Part shown: one piece after another, positions 18,286 to 27,681 of the stretch
Numbering within the stretch: position 1 is the first letter of the stretch
How the letters are laid out: the number at the start of each line of letters is the position of its first letter
Assembly: GCF_049347105.1 (NCBI RefSeq)
Contig: NZ_CP186334.1
Coordinates: forward strand, 1,736,001-1,800,000
DNA: 64,000 nucleotides
Reading direction: 5' to 3'
Source: Gaoshiqia hydrogeniformans
GTDB taxonomy: Bacteria; Bacteroidota; Bacteroidia; Bacteroidales; Prolixibacteraceae
Made by a program: the position numbers and the translations under genes
The notes under the pieces: model-generated
What the model was told of the DNA's origin: nothing
What the model saw: the letters and a program-made list of their open reading frames with translations, nothing else
The model's database searches: none

Positions 18286-21200
18286 ATGAAAAAAAAACGA
18301 TGTAATCCTGCTTTTCGAAGCGGGTGGAAAAATTTCTTTCTTATGATGAGAATTACTCTATTTTTCCTCATTCTGGGACTGGTACAAGTCTCGGCGAGTG
18401 TTTACTCGCAGCAAACCAACCTAAGTGTTAAGCTGGAGAAAGTAAAAATTGAAGAAGTTCTGAAGAACATCGAAGATCAAAGTAATTTCTACTTTCTTTT
18501 CCGCTCAGATCACCTCAAAGATGTTCCGGTGGTTGATATTGACCTGAAAGGCGCCAGCGTTGAACAAATTCTGGATAAAGTGTTGGTCCCTTACGGTTTT
18601 TCGTATGAAATTGACGACCGGATTGTCGTGATCAAGAAAAACGGCGAAACGACCAGCCTGAACGACTTCAGACAACAACAGGGCGACCGTACGGTGAGAG
18701 GCGCCGTGACCGACTCCCAGGGAAACACCCTGCCCGGCGTCACCGTTATTGTAAAAGGAACGACCACCGGCACCATTACCGCTTTCGACGGAACCTACAC
18801 CTTATCAGGCGTTCCGGCAAATGCAATCCTCCTATTCTCTTTTGTAGGAATGGAATCGCTGGAAGTTGAGGTAAACAACAGAAGCCAGCTGAATGTAACC
18901 ATGCGGGAGCAAACAATCGGTATTGAAGAGGTGATTGCTGTTGGCTACGGAACCATGAAGAAGCTGGATGTGAGCGGATCGATTGTATCTGCTAGTGCCG
19001 AAGTTCTGAGAGAAGTTCCTTCCGTCAACGCATCTCAGGCATTACAAGGTCGCCTGCCAGGCATTGAGATGTCGCAAACATCAACCCGCCCCGGAGCCAC
19101 CATGCAAATCCGGATTCGCGGTGAACGCTCACTGAATGCAACCAACGATCCGTTAATTGTGGTGGATGGGATCCCTTTTGCAGGTTCAATTAACGACATC
19201 TCGCCAAATGATATCAAAAGTATCGACATCCTGAAAGATGCTTCATCCACCGCTATTTATGGCTCACGCGGGGCCAACGGTGTGATTTTGGTTACTACAT
19301 TCAGGGGTAACGCAAACACCAAAGCATCCATTTCGTACAATGGTTATTACGGTGTAAAAACAGTTGCAAAAGAGTACCCGGTGTATAACGGGGAAGAATT
19401 TCAGGCTTTTAAACATGCTACGGTGAACAGTTCCTATAAGGATCAATACACTCCGTTGGAACAGGAAATGATAGCGGCCGGAAAGGAAACCGACTGGCAA
19501 GACCTGATGTATAGCAACGCTATGGTGACAAATCACGATGTAAGCATTTCGACAGGTACCGACAAAGGAGCTTATCTTTTTGGCGGAAGCTACTACAATG
19601 AAACGGCTGTACTGCCAGGACAGGAATATACCCGTTATTCACTGCGTACGGCCGTCGATCAGGAAATCGGCAAGTACATCAAAATCGGATTAAGCTCTCA
19701 GAATTCGTACGCAATAACCGCCGGCGACAGCGCCTCCGTGATGAATAATATCATCACCCTATCTCCGTTGATGCCGGCTTTTAACGACGATGGAAGTATT
19801 CGCGAGATACCCACCGTCGGCCATGTAGACACTTATTATAATCCTCTTTTACTGAAGAATTCCAAATTATGGCAGGAAAAAAGAAAGCGTTATGCCACCT
19901 TTAATTCACTCTTTGGAGAAGTCAAATTAACAGACTTTCTGAGATACCGTCTTAATTTGGGTTTAAGCCATTACAGCGAAAATTACGGCAATTTTTATGG
20001 CTCGTTAACGCCGTTTAAAAACGGAAGTATTTCATCAGCAACAGTTCAAAACAAACACTTTACGTCCTGGACAGCAGAGAATCTGTTATTCTTTGACCAG
20101 GTTTTTGCCGAAAAACACCGTGCTAATGCAACACTGATGTATTCGGCAGAGCAGTCAGAATTCAGCCAATCACAGATGGATGCTGATAATATTTCAGCAG
20201 ATTATTTGCTTTGGTATAATTTGGGATTAGCCGACGGAGCCAAAACAATCGATGCAAAAGATCAGGCATATTACAAACGTGGTTTAAAATCGCTTATGGC
20301 GAGAGTGATGTATGCTTTTGAAGACCGTTATACCCTTACTGCAACCTGGCGCCGCGACGGAGCTTCAGTATTGGCATCCGGCCATAAGTGGCACAATTAT
20401 GCCGCCTTTTCGGCAGGCTGGAATATTGCCAATGAATCGTTTCTGAAAGATGCTAACGCGGTCGACCAATTAAAGTTACGCGTCGGCTACGGGCAAACAT
20501 CCAACCAGGCAATCGACGCTTATTCAACATTGGGACGGTTGTCGCAGGTGCCGTATAACTTCGGATCGAATCTGGTGTATGGAGCTTATGTTACCGATCT
20601 GCCCAATCCGGGGCTGGGATGGGAGTATACGAAGAACTACAACCTGGGTATTGATTTCGGATTCATGAAAAACCGCCTTACAGGTTATATCGATTTATAC
20701 AAACAAAAAACCAGTGATGTTTTGTACGCGGTACAATTGCCGCAAAGCAGCGGAGTATCAAATAAGATCTGGCAGAATATCGGCGCTACCGAGAACAAGG
20801 GATTTGAATTCGCGTTGTCGGCCCAAATTATTAAGCCGCATGAAAAAGGCGGTTTCGGATGGGACATGGATTTCAATATCTATGCAAATCGCAATAAAAT
20901 CGTAGCCCTGAACAGTGGTGTTACCCAGGACATCGGAAACGGATTCTTTGTAGGCCAGCCGATTAATGTAATCTACGACTACGTCAAACTGGGCATTATC
21001 CAGGAAAATGAGGCGCCTTACCTGGGAACTTATGCTGCCGGCAAAATCAAAGTTGACGATATCGGCGGGGGCCCGAACGGCGAACCCGATGGCCAAATTA
21101 CGGCCAGCGGCGACCGAAGAATCCTTGGAACATTTGAACCCGATTTTGCAGGAGGATTTTCTACCCGCCTTTATTATAAAAATTTCGACTTATCCATCGT

Positions 21201-21687
21201 CAGCTTCTTTAAATCGGGAGGCATGCTGGTCAGTACCATGCACATGCCGCATAGCTACCTGAGTACCAATAACGGACGACGCAACTCGATAAAAGTGAAT
21301 TACTGGACCCCGGAAAATCCTTCAGGAACGTATCCACAACCCGGTAATCAAAACTCTGCCGAACAGGATGACTGGGGCTCGACACTTGGGTATTTTGATG
21401 CTTCATTCTGGAAAGTAAGGACAATTTCCCTGGGGTATACCTTCGATCCTAAACTGCTTGCCAATATTGGTTGCAGAGACGTACGGGTCTATTTTACCTG
21501 CTTAAATCCGTTTACCATGTTCTCACCATATATGGACGCCGGCGGTCTTGACCCCGAAGCAACAGGAAGCGGTCCTCAGGGCGCGAATACTTCTCTGAGA
21601 GGAGGCCTTACCGACCGTATTTTATCAATCGGCGCCAATACTCCTCCTACCCGTAATTTCTTAATCGGATTGAATGTGAAATTTTAA
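18286..21687 (+). CDS. SusC-family TonB-dependent transporter with STN signalling domain
   Basis: 1133 aa. Order: signal peptide (to about 44, after SVYSQQ), STN domain (about 50-115, KVKIEEVLKNIEDQSNFYF), carboxypeptidase-regulatory-like domain (about 137-215, VRGAVTDSQGNTLPGV), TonB plug with SRGANGVILVTT, and a 22-strand barrel ending in NFLIGLNVKF. It imports oligosaccharides across the outer membrane using TonB energy. The STN domain with the adjacent FecR/sigma pair means it also signals. Given GH10, GH67 and esterase genes downstream, the ligand is probably acidic xylo-oligosaccharide; this is inferred from context. Confidence 0.95.
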   Translation: MKKKRCNPAFRSGWKNFFLMMRITLFFLILGLVQVSASVYSQQTNLSVKLEKVKIEEVLKNIEDQSNFYFLFRSDHLKDVPVVDIDLKGASVEQILDKVLVPYGFSYEIDDRIVVIKKNGETTSLNDFRQQQGDRTVRGAVTDSQGNTLPGVTVIVKGTTTGTITAFDGTYTLSGVPANAILLFSFVGMESLEVEVNNRSQLNVTMREQTIGIEEVIAVGYGTMKKLDVSGSIVSASAEVLREVPSVNASQALQGRLPGIEMSQTSTRPGATMQIRIRGERSLNATNDPLIVVDGIPFAGSINDISPNDIKSIDILKDASSTAIYGSRGANGVILVTTFRGNANTKASISYNGYYGVKTVAKEYPVYNGEEFQAFKHATVNSSYKDQYTPLEQEMIAAGKETDWQDLMYSNAMVTNHDVSISTGTDKGAYLFGGSYYNETAVLPGQEYTRYSLRTAVDQEIGKYIKIGLSSQNSYAITAGDSASVMNNIITLSPLMPAFNDDGSIREIPTVGHVDTYYNPLLLKNSKLWQEKRKRYATFNSLFGEVKLTDFLRYRLNLGLSHYSENYGNFYGSLTPFKNGSISSATVQNKHFTSWTAENLLFFDQVFAEKHRANATLMYSAEQSEFSQSQMDADNISADYLLWYNLGLADGAKTIDAKDQAYYKRGLKSLMARVMYAFEDRYTLTATWRRDGASVLASGHKWHNYAAFSAGWNIANESFLKDANAVDQLKLRVGYGQTSNQAIDAYSTLGRLSQVPYNFGSNLVYGAYVTDLPNPGLGWEYTKNYNLGIDFGFMKNRLTGYIDLYKQKTSDVLYAVQLPQSSGVSNKIWQNIGATENKGFEFALSAQIIKPHEKGGFGWDMDFNIYANRNKIVALNSGVTQDIGNGFFVGQPINVIYDYVKLGIIQENEAPYLGTYAAGKIKVDDIGGGPNGEPDGQITASGDRRILGTFEPDFAGGFSTRLYYKNFDLSIVSFFKSGGMLVSTMHMPHSYLSTNNGRRNSIKVNYWTPENPSGTYPQPGNQNSAEQDDWGSTLGYFDASFWKVRTISLGYTFDPKLLANIGCRDVRVYFTCLNPFTMFSPYMDAGGLDPEATGSGPQGANTSLRGGLTDRILSIGANTPPTRNFLIGLNVKF

Positions 21688-21714
21688 GCAGCTAAACAAT
21701 TTAACTCAAAAAAC

Positions 21715-23436
21715 ATGAACAGTATGAAATCACATATTTTAAATATGCTTATCGGAATGATGCTGCTTTTTTTAGCTTCGTGCAGTGACATTCTGGATGA
21801 ACAACCACGATCGGTATTAACGCCCGATCTTTTTACGACAAAAAAAGGGATTGATGCCGGTCTTACCGCTGCTTATGATGGCTTACGTTACATCTCGGGT
21901 GCGCAGGCATCGCAATTCAGCACCCAGTACGGTACCGACGAATTTACCACGGGAGAAGGGACCCCGGTCCAGTCATTGGATATGTCGAACGGCTCCAATC
22001 CCATTAATGCAAGTACCGGCGACGTCAGTACATTCTGGAATAATCTTTTCCCCTTCATCAATACCTGTAACGGGATTATTGAATATGGCACCGAAGCCGG
22101 AATGGACGAAAGCCTGATTGCCGAAGCTTATTTCCTGCGGGCCTACTATTATTTTCAGATGGTCAGAATGTTTGGAGGTGTACCACTTGATCTCGGCTCG
22201 GGCGAGTTGAAGTTTAATACCAGCCAAAGTAACGTTTCACGCAGGAATACGGAGGATGAGGTGTATACAGCTATAATTGCCGACCTGAAACAGGCCGAAA
22301 CAAATCTGCCGGTCAATCCGCGTCTGCCGGGTTGTGCTTTTAGGGCAACCGCAATCCATTTTCTGGCAAAAGTTTATTTGACTCATGGAGACTATCAGTT
22401 GGCTCTCACGGAAGCAGAAAAGTTACTGAGCCCGGCCAATCCTTACACCGAGAATTCATACGGGATCGCCTTGTTGACGTCTTATGCTGAAGTCATCCGA
22501 CCAACCAACGAACACAACAGCGAAGTACTGTTTACCTGTGAACATACGAATGAGTCGTATGAATTTAACGAAACAGCCGCAGGCTTTGGGTCCGGCCCTA
22601 CCGGAAAAGACGATCGTTCCTGTTCGTATTACACACCCAACTATCCGGCCAGGTTTAAATTAAGAAACAGCGATGCCGGAGGAGTCCTGTTACGGACACT
22701 GGAATATCAACGTCCGTGGATGCGTTTTACGAGTACTCATTTCCTGAGACAGGTTATTTTCGCGGATAAAACCAACGATTCCCGGTACCATGCCACTTTC
22801 TTTACCGCATATCTGAATAACAATGTGCCGGTAACCGGCCTTCTCGGCACACCACTGGAGGTGGGCGATACCGCTTTTGTTTTTGCCGATAACGAAGTTT
22901 CAGATGTATACAAAGCCACCAAAAACTACCGGATTTATAACCCCAGTGAAATTACACGGGAAATATTTCCGGGTGTAAAGAAATTTGCCGATCCAAACAG
23001 GAAAGATGTGAACGACGCCTCAGGCCGCCCTTTCATCCTGGCAAAACTGGCCGAGACATACCTGATTGCCGCCGAAGCAGCTATGGAAACGGGTGACAAC
23101 ACCAAAGCCCGCAACTATATTTTGGTTTTGCGAAAACGCGCCGCAAAAGAAGGGCGTGAGCAGGCCATGATTGACACTACACCGGCAACAATCGATATCA
23201 ACTATATTCTTGATGAGCGTTCCCGCGAGTTGTGCGGTGAACAACATCGTTGGTTTGACCTGAAACGCACCGGGACGTGGCGTACCCGTGCCGGCAGTTA
23301 TTCCATCAACGGAACCAATAATTTTCCGCGCGATATTAAATTGCACTACGATCTGCGTCCTATACCCCAGGGTCAGATTGACCTGATGGGAAACTCAGAT
23401 GCCGAAAAGGCAGCTTACCAGAATCCCGGTTATTAA
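21715..23436 (+). CDS. SusD/RagB-family surface glycan-binding lipoprotein
   Basis: 573-aa lipoprotein with lipobox LASC near residue 23. SusD signatures are ITAEAYFLRAYYYFQMVRMFGGVPL in outline (residues about 137-162), helical TPR-like repeats and a C-terminal SusD domain with ILDERSRELCGEQHRWFDLKR in part. It caps the SusC barrel and captures glycan at the cell surface. The gene begins 27 bp after susC, and two hairpins follow its stop codon. Confidence 0.95.
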   Translation: MNSMKSHILNMLIGMMLLFLASCSDILDEQPRSVLTPDLFTTKKGIDAGLTAAYDGLRYISGAQASQFSTQYGTDEFTTGEGTPVQSLDMSNGSNPINASTGDVSTFWNNLFPFINTCNGIIEYGTEAGMDESLIAEAYFLRAYYYFQMVRMFGGVPLDLGSGELKFNTSQSNVSRRNTEDEVYTAIIADLKQAETNLPVNPRLPGCAFRATAIHFLAKVYLTHGDYQLALTEAEKLLSPANPYTENSYGIALLTSYAEVIRPTNEHNSEVLFTCEHTNESYEFNETAAGFGSGPTGKDDRSCSYYTPNYPARFKLRNSDAGGVLLRTLEYQRPWMRFTSTHFLRQVIFADKTNDSRYHATFFTAYLNNNVPVTGLLGTPLEVGDTAFVFADNEVSDVYKATKNYRIYNPSEITREIFPGVKKFADPNRKDVNDASGRPFILAKLAETYLIAAEAAMETGDNTKARNYILVLRKRAAKEGREQAMIDTTPATIDINYILDERSRELCGEQHRWFDLKRTGTWRTRAGSYSINGTNNFPRDIKLHYDLRPIPQGQIDLMGNSDAEKAAYQNPGY

Positions 23437-23454
23437 CCCGGTTTAATAACCGGG
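23425..23454 (+). terminator. Hairpin overlapping the susD stop codon
   Basis: 11-bp perfect stem CCCGGTTATTA / TAATAACCGGG with an 8-nt loop; it includes the TAA stop. There is no T tract, so it may serve as an mRNA 3'-end stabiliser or processing signal rather than a terminator alone. Confidence 0.5.
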
Positions 23455-23459
23455 AACCC

Positions 23460-23500
23460 TTCAAAAAAGGAGTTGTGTCAGTTACAACTCCTTTTTTGAA
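23460..23500 (+). terminator. Strong intra-operon terminator/attenuator after susD
   Basis: Perfect 17-bp stem from 23460 to 23476 (ending GGAGTTGT) with its complement at 23484-23500 (starting ACAACTCC), 7-nt loop and a T6 run within the 3' arm. Together with the hairpin just upstream it should cut transcript levels between susD and the enzyme genes. Confidence 0.8.
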
Positions 23501-23532
23501 AATCAATTTTTATCATATGGAATGTCATTTTG

Positions 23533-25710
23533 ATGAATAAAAAACTGTTGTTGAGACGACTCATCGCCTGCGTCATTGTCTCGGGCCTGTTATCGGCCCT
23601 TCATTCCGATGTTCTTGCCCAGGCAGATGCCGTGGGACAGGATGGTTCGAAATTATGGTTTACGACCATGAACCCGGCAACCAAAGCGATGGCAGAACGC
23701 CCTCTTTCCATTTGTATTCAGCAGAAATCAAGCGTTTTTTCGATAATCAGCGAAGAACTGCAAAACGGCTTGAGCATACTTTTTGATACCGCGATCCCGG
23801 TCGGCAAACGCCTGCAGGAAGGAGCAGTATATGTGGCAACTTCCCAAGTCAACAACATCACCCGGTTTATCGACACAAATGAATTCAACTCTCTGGGGGA
23901 CGACGGTTTTATTATCCGGTCGTTTTCATCGCCAAAAATGGTTCTCATTGCCTCCAATACCGAACAAGGCGCTTTGTATGGCGTATTCAGTTACCTCAGG
24001 TTGCTGCAAACCACCGACAGTTCGCTTCATGTTATCGATATCAAAGAAATTCCGTCGTACCGGCGCCGTATTCTGAACCACTGGGATAACCTGGACGGCA
24101 GCGTAGAACGCGGGTATGCCGGACATTCAATTTGGAAATGGGATGAACTACCCGGAAAAATCAGTCCGCGCTACAGACAATACGCCAGGGCCAATGCGTC
24201 AATTGGCATCAACGGAACCGTGTTGAACAATGTAAATGCCCGACCGGAAATCCTAAAACAGGAATACCTGTTAAAAGTGAAGGCAATAGCCGATGTCCTC
24301 CGGCCCTACGGCATGAAAGTTTATCTTGCTGTCAACTTTTCTTCACCCAAAGAACTGGATGGCTTGGCTACAGCCGATCCGTTTAATAACGACGTGAAAG
24401 ACTGGTGGCAGAGAAAAGCTGCTGAAATTTATCGGTTGATCCCTGATTTTGGCGGTTTTCTGGTGAAAGCCAACTCGGAAGGCTTACCCGGTCCGCAAGA
24501 TTTTGGACGCACCCATGCCGATGGCGCCAACATGCTGGCCGATGCCCTGGCTCCTTTTGGAGGAATCGTGATGTGGAGGGCTTTTGTGTATAATCCCGGA
24601 GGAGACGACCGGGCCAAGCAAGCTTATAACGAGTTTATGCCATTGGACGGAAAATTTCGCCCGAATGTGATGATCCAGGTGAAAAACGGTCCAATTGATT
24701 TTCAACCGCGCGAACCGTTCAGCCCCTTGTTTGGCAACATGAAGCAAACCAGACTGATGCCTGAATTGCAGATTACCCAGGAATATCTTGGCTTCTCGGA
24801 TCACCTCGTGTATTTAGGGACTCTTTTCAAGGAATTTTTGGATGCAGACACCTACACCCTGGGAAAAAATACAACAGTAGCGCGCCTCACCGATGGCTCC
24901 GTATTTCAGAATTCAACTACCGGAATTGCCGGCGTTGCGAACATTGGAGACAATACCAATTGGTGCGGCCATCACTTTGCACAGGCCAACTGGTATGTTT
25001 TTGGCCGTTTGGCCTGGAATAACCGCTTAAGTGCAAAGGAAGTTGCCCTGGAATGGTTGAAACAAAGCTTTACGCACGATGAGCAATCTCTTGCCGAACT
25101 GTCCGGGCTGATGATGCAATCCCGGGAAGCCGCCGTCAATTACATGACCCCTATCGGACTTCACCACCTGATGGGATGGGACCATCATTATGGCCCGGAG
25201 CCCTGGTGTACTGTTCCCGGCGCCCGACCTGACTGGCTTCCTTCTTACTATCACAAAGCCGACCACACAGGAATCGGTTTTAACCGTACTTCCACCGGAA
25301 GCAAGGCTGTCGACCAATACGCCGAGCCGCTCAGGTCAATGTTTGATGATCCGGCGCTTTGCCCGGAAGCCTTTTTGCTTTGGTTCCACCATCTCCCGTG
25401 GGATTACACACTTCGTAACGGGAATGAATTATGGGCAGAATTATGCTACAAATACAGTTCGGGAGTCGATGCAGTCAAAAGGTTTCAGAAAATCTGGGAG
25501 AACAACCGGGAAAACATAGACTCTCAACGTTTTACCGACGTGACGAAGAAACTGGCCATCCAGGCAAAAGAAGCTATTTGGTGGCGCGATGCTTGTTTGC
25601 TTTATTTCCAAACTTTTTCCCGGCAGCCGATTCCACCCGACCTTGACCGGCCGGTCCATCAGCTGGATGAGCTGAAAAAATTGAAATTCAATTTGAAACA
25701 TCATAATTAG
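23533..25710 (+). CDS. aguA: GH67 alpha-glucuronidase
   Basis: 725 aa from ATG 23533; signal peptide to about residue 31 (VLAQ). Removes (4-O-methyl)glucuronic acid from the non-reducing end of xylo-oligosaccharides. Family segments are RRRILNHWDNLDG, GINGTVLNNVNA and WCGHHFAQANWY. Catalytic residues fit by spacing with the Cellvibrio GlcA67A enzyme (E292, D365, E393, from memory): here E316 (KANSEG), D389 (GPIDFQ) and E417 (TQEYLG), with identical distances of 73 and 28. First enzyme gene after the susD terminator; an esterase gene follows after 38 bp. Confidence 0.95.
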   Translation: MNKKLLLRRLIACVIVSGLLSALHSDVLAQADAVGQDGSKLWFTTMNPATKAMAERPLSICIQQKSSVFSIISEELQNGLSILFDTAIPVGKRLQEGAVYVATSQVNNITRFIDTNEFNSLGDDGFIIRSFSSPKMVLIASNTEQGALYGVFSYLRLLQTTDSSLHVIDIKEIPSYRRRILNHWDNLDGSVERGYAGHSIWKWDELPGKISPRYRQYARANASIGINGTVLNNVNARPEILKQEYLLKVKAIADVLRPYGMKVYLAVNFSSPKELDGLATADPFNNDVKDWWQRKAAEIYRLIPDFGGFLVKANSEGLPGPQDFGRTHADGANMLADALAPFGGIVMWRAFVYNPGGDDRAKQAYNEFMPLDGKFRPNVMIQVKNGPIDFQPREPFSPLFGNMKQTRLMPELQITQEYLGFSDHLVYLGTLFKEFLDADTYTLGKNTTVARLTDGSVFQNSTTGIAGVANIGDNTNWCGHHFAQANWYVFGRLAWNNRLSAKEVALEWLKQSFTHDEQSLAELSGLMMQSREAAVNYMTPIGLHHLMGWDHHYGPEPWCTVPGARPDWLPSYYHKADHTGIGFNRTSTGSKAVDQYAEPLRSMFDDPALCPEAFLLWFHHLPWDYTLRNGNELWAELCYKYSSGVDAVKRFQKIWENNRENIDSQRFTDVTKKLAIQAKEAIWWRDACLLYFQTFSRQPIPPDLDRPVHQLDELKKLKFNLKHHN

Positions 25711-25748
25711 AATGGCTTCATTCCTCCATTGGTGATAAAAATAAATGT

Positions 25749-27659
25749 ATGAAAATCAGAAAACTAATCCTTCTTACTTTACTCTTCCTGATAGCGCTTC
25801 CCGCCAAACCTGAAGTTCGCTTGCCCCGCCTGATCAGTAACGGCATGGTCCTTCAGCGCGACCAGCCGCTGAAAATCCGGGGTTGGGCCGATTCTTCAGA
25901 AAAGGTAAAAGTTGAGTTCGCCGGGGAAACTTACCAAACCAAAGCAGATAAACAGGGGAACTGGCAGGTGGAGCTTCCGGCCATGGAGGCTGGCGGACCG
26001 TACCGCATGAACGTGAACGAGCTTGAGATCAACGATATTCTTATTGGCGACGTCTGGCTGGCTTCCGGGCAGTCGAACATGGAACTGCCGCTTCGCCGGG
26101 TAACGGATTTATATGCCGGTGAAATCAGGCAGATCAACAAGCCGGTCATCCGGCTGTTCCGTTCGTCCACCCGCAAGGAACCGGATACGGCGCAGGACGA
26201 TTATCCCGATGGATCGTGGTTGCCCGCTACGCAGGAGAATATCATGGAATTTTCGGCGGTTGCCTGGTTTTTCGCCAATGAACTGCATAAAAAATATCAG
26301 GTGCCAATCGGCGTCATCAGCACGGCTATTGGCGGCTCTCCTGCCGAAGCCTGGCTAAGTGAGAAGCCGGTAGTCAAATACCTGGACAACTGGCTGGCCA
26401 TACAGGCACAGGCAGACTCTGCTCGTGCCAGACGTATTGCCGAAGAAGGAGAAACGCCTCCCTTTGACTGGGGACTTGAAATCAATAAAAATGATCCGGG
26501 CGTCGGCCTTTGGTCGAAAACCGATGTGGATATTTCGGGCTGGGCAAACATTTCATTGCCGGGTTACTGGGAGGATAAAGGCGTGGCGCTGCAGAATGGT
26601 TCCATTTGGTTTTATAAGGAGTTTGAAGTGGTCGATTCGCTGGCTGCAAAGGAAGCTATTCTTCGCCTGGGACGTATTATCGACAGCGACTCAGCTTTTG
26701 TAAACGGCAGCTTTGTCGGGACGGTTTCTTACCAATACCCTCCCCGGATTTATCCGATACCAAAAAGTCTGTTGAAGCCCGGTAAAAACACACTAATGGT
26801 CCGCGTGTTCAGCCAAGGCGGACGTGGTGGCTTTGTGGAAGAAAAACCCTACGAAGTCCGTATCGGTTCGCAAACCATTGATCTGACCGGCGATTGGAAT
26901 TACCGGACCGGCGCTGTGCTCAACCCGCCCCGCGAACAAGGCGGCGGCGGATTTAAGCCGGGAGGTTTATACAACAGCCTCATCCATCCGGCTCTCAGTT
27001 ACAGTCTGAAGGGCGTGATTTGGTACCAGGGCGAAACCAATGCCGGACGGGGAATGGAATACCGGCAGCTTTTCAAGGATTTGATTACCGACTGGCGCAT
27101 ACAATTCAACCAGCCCGAGCTGTCGTTTTTGTTTGTGCAACTGGCTAACCTTGGCATCCCAAATAAACAACCGGTTGAAAGCGGCTGGGCCAGCCTGCGC
27201 GATGCGCAGCGCCGGACGCTGGAGCTGCCCCATACCGGCATGGCTGTGGCATTTGACCTGGGCGAATGGAACGACATTCACCCTTTGAATAAAAAAGAAG
27301 TTGGACGTCGCTTGTTCCTGGAAGCCCAACGCGTAGCTTACAGCGATGGCGCCGTCGTAAGCTCCGGGCCGCTTTATGAGTCGATGAAGGCCGAGGACGG
27401 CAGCATCGTGCTCACCTTCTCGTCGGTTGGCGCTGGATTATTCGCCAACAGCCTGCTCCGGGGCTTCCAGGTTGCCGGCGAAGATGGCCGCTTTGTGTGG
27501 GCTGATGCGGTGGTGTTTTCGAAAAACACGGTAAAAGTTTGGAGCCGGGAGGTAAGCCATCCCACCGCGGTGCGCTATGCCTGGGACGACAATCCGGCTG
27601 AGGCCAATCTTAAAAATAAGGAAGGCTTGCCCGCTTCGCCTTTTACAACGGAAGATTAA
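25749..27659 (+). CDS. SASA-family carbohydrate esterase (sialate O-acetylesterase-like), probably acetylxylan esterase
   Basis: 636 aa with a signal peptide (about 1-22). The SGNH/SASA catalytic segments are present: nucleophile S109 in LASGQSNMELP, the oxyanion segment GVIWYQGETNAGR, and D-x-x-H in WNDIHPLNKKEV. A GH2-like jelly-roll insertion is found in the middle (about 255-395, WYDKEFEV-like strands and TGDWNYR). The name sialate esterase comes from homology; in a xylan locus, removal of acetyl groups from xylo-oligosaccharides is more likely. It sits between GH67 and the sugar transporter with gaps of 38 and 22 bp. Confidence 0.88.
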   Translation: MKIRKLILLTLLFLIALPAKPEVRLPRLISNGMVLQRDQPLKIRGWADSSEKVKVEFAGETYQTKADKQGNWQVELPAMEAGGPYRMNVNELEINDILIGDVWLASGQSNMELPLRRVTDLYAGEIRQINKPVIRLFRSSTRKEPDTAQDDYPDGSWLPATQENIMEFSAVAWFFANELHKKYQVPIGVISTAIGGSPAEAWLSEKPVVKYLDNWLAIQAQADSARARRIAEEGETPPFDWGLEINKNDPGVGLWSKTDVDISGWANISLPGYWEDKGVALQNGSIWFYKEFEVVDSLAAKEAILRLGRIIDSDSAFVNGSFVGTVSYQYPPRIYPIPKSLLKPGKNTLMVRVFSQGGRGGFVEEKPYEVRIGSQTIDLTGDWNYRTGAVLNPPREQGGGGFKPGGLYNSLIHPALSYSLKGVIWYQGETNAGRGMEYRQLFKDLITDWRIQFNQPELSFLFVQLANLGIPNKQPVESGWASLRDAQRRTLELPHTGMAVAFDLGEWNDIHPLNKKEVGRRLFLEAQRVAYSDGAVVSSGPLYESMKAEDGSIVLTFSSVGAGLFANSLLRGFQVAGEDGRFVWADAVVFSKNTVKVWSREVSHPTAVRYAWDDNPAEANLKNKEGLPASPFTTED

Positions 27660-27681
27660 AAACCAATAAATAACAACCTGA

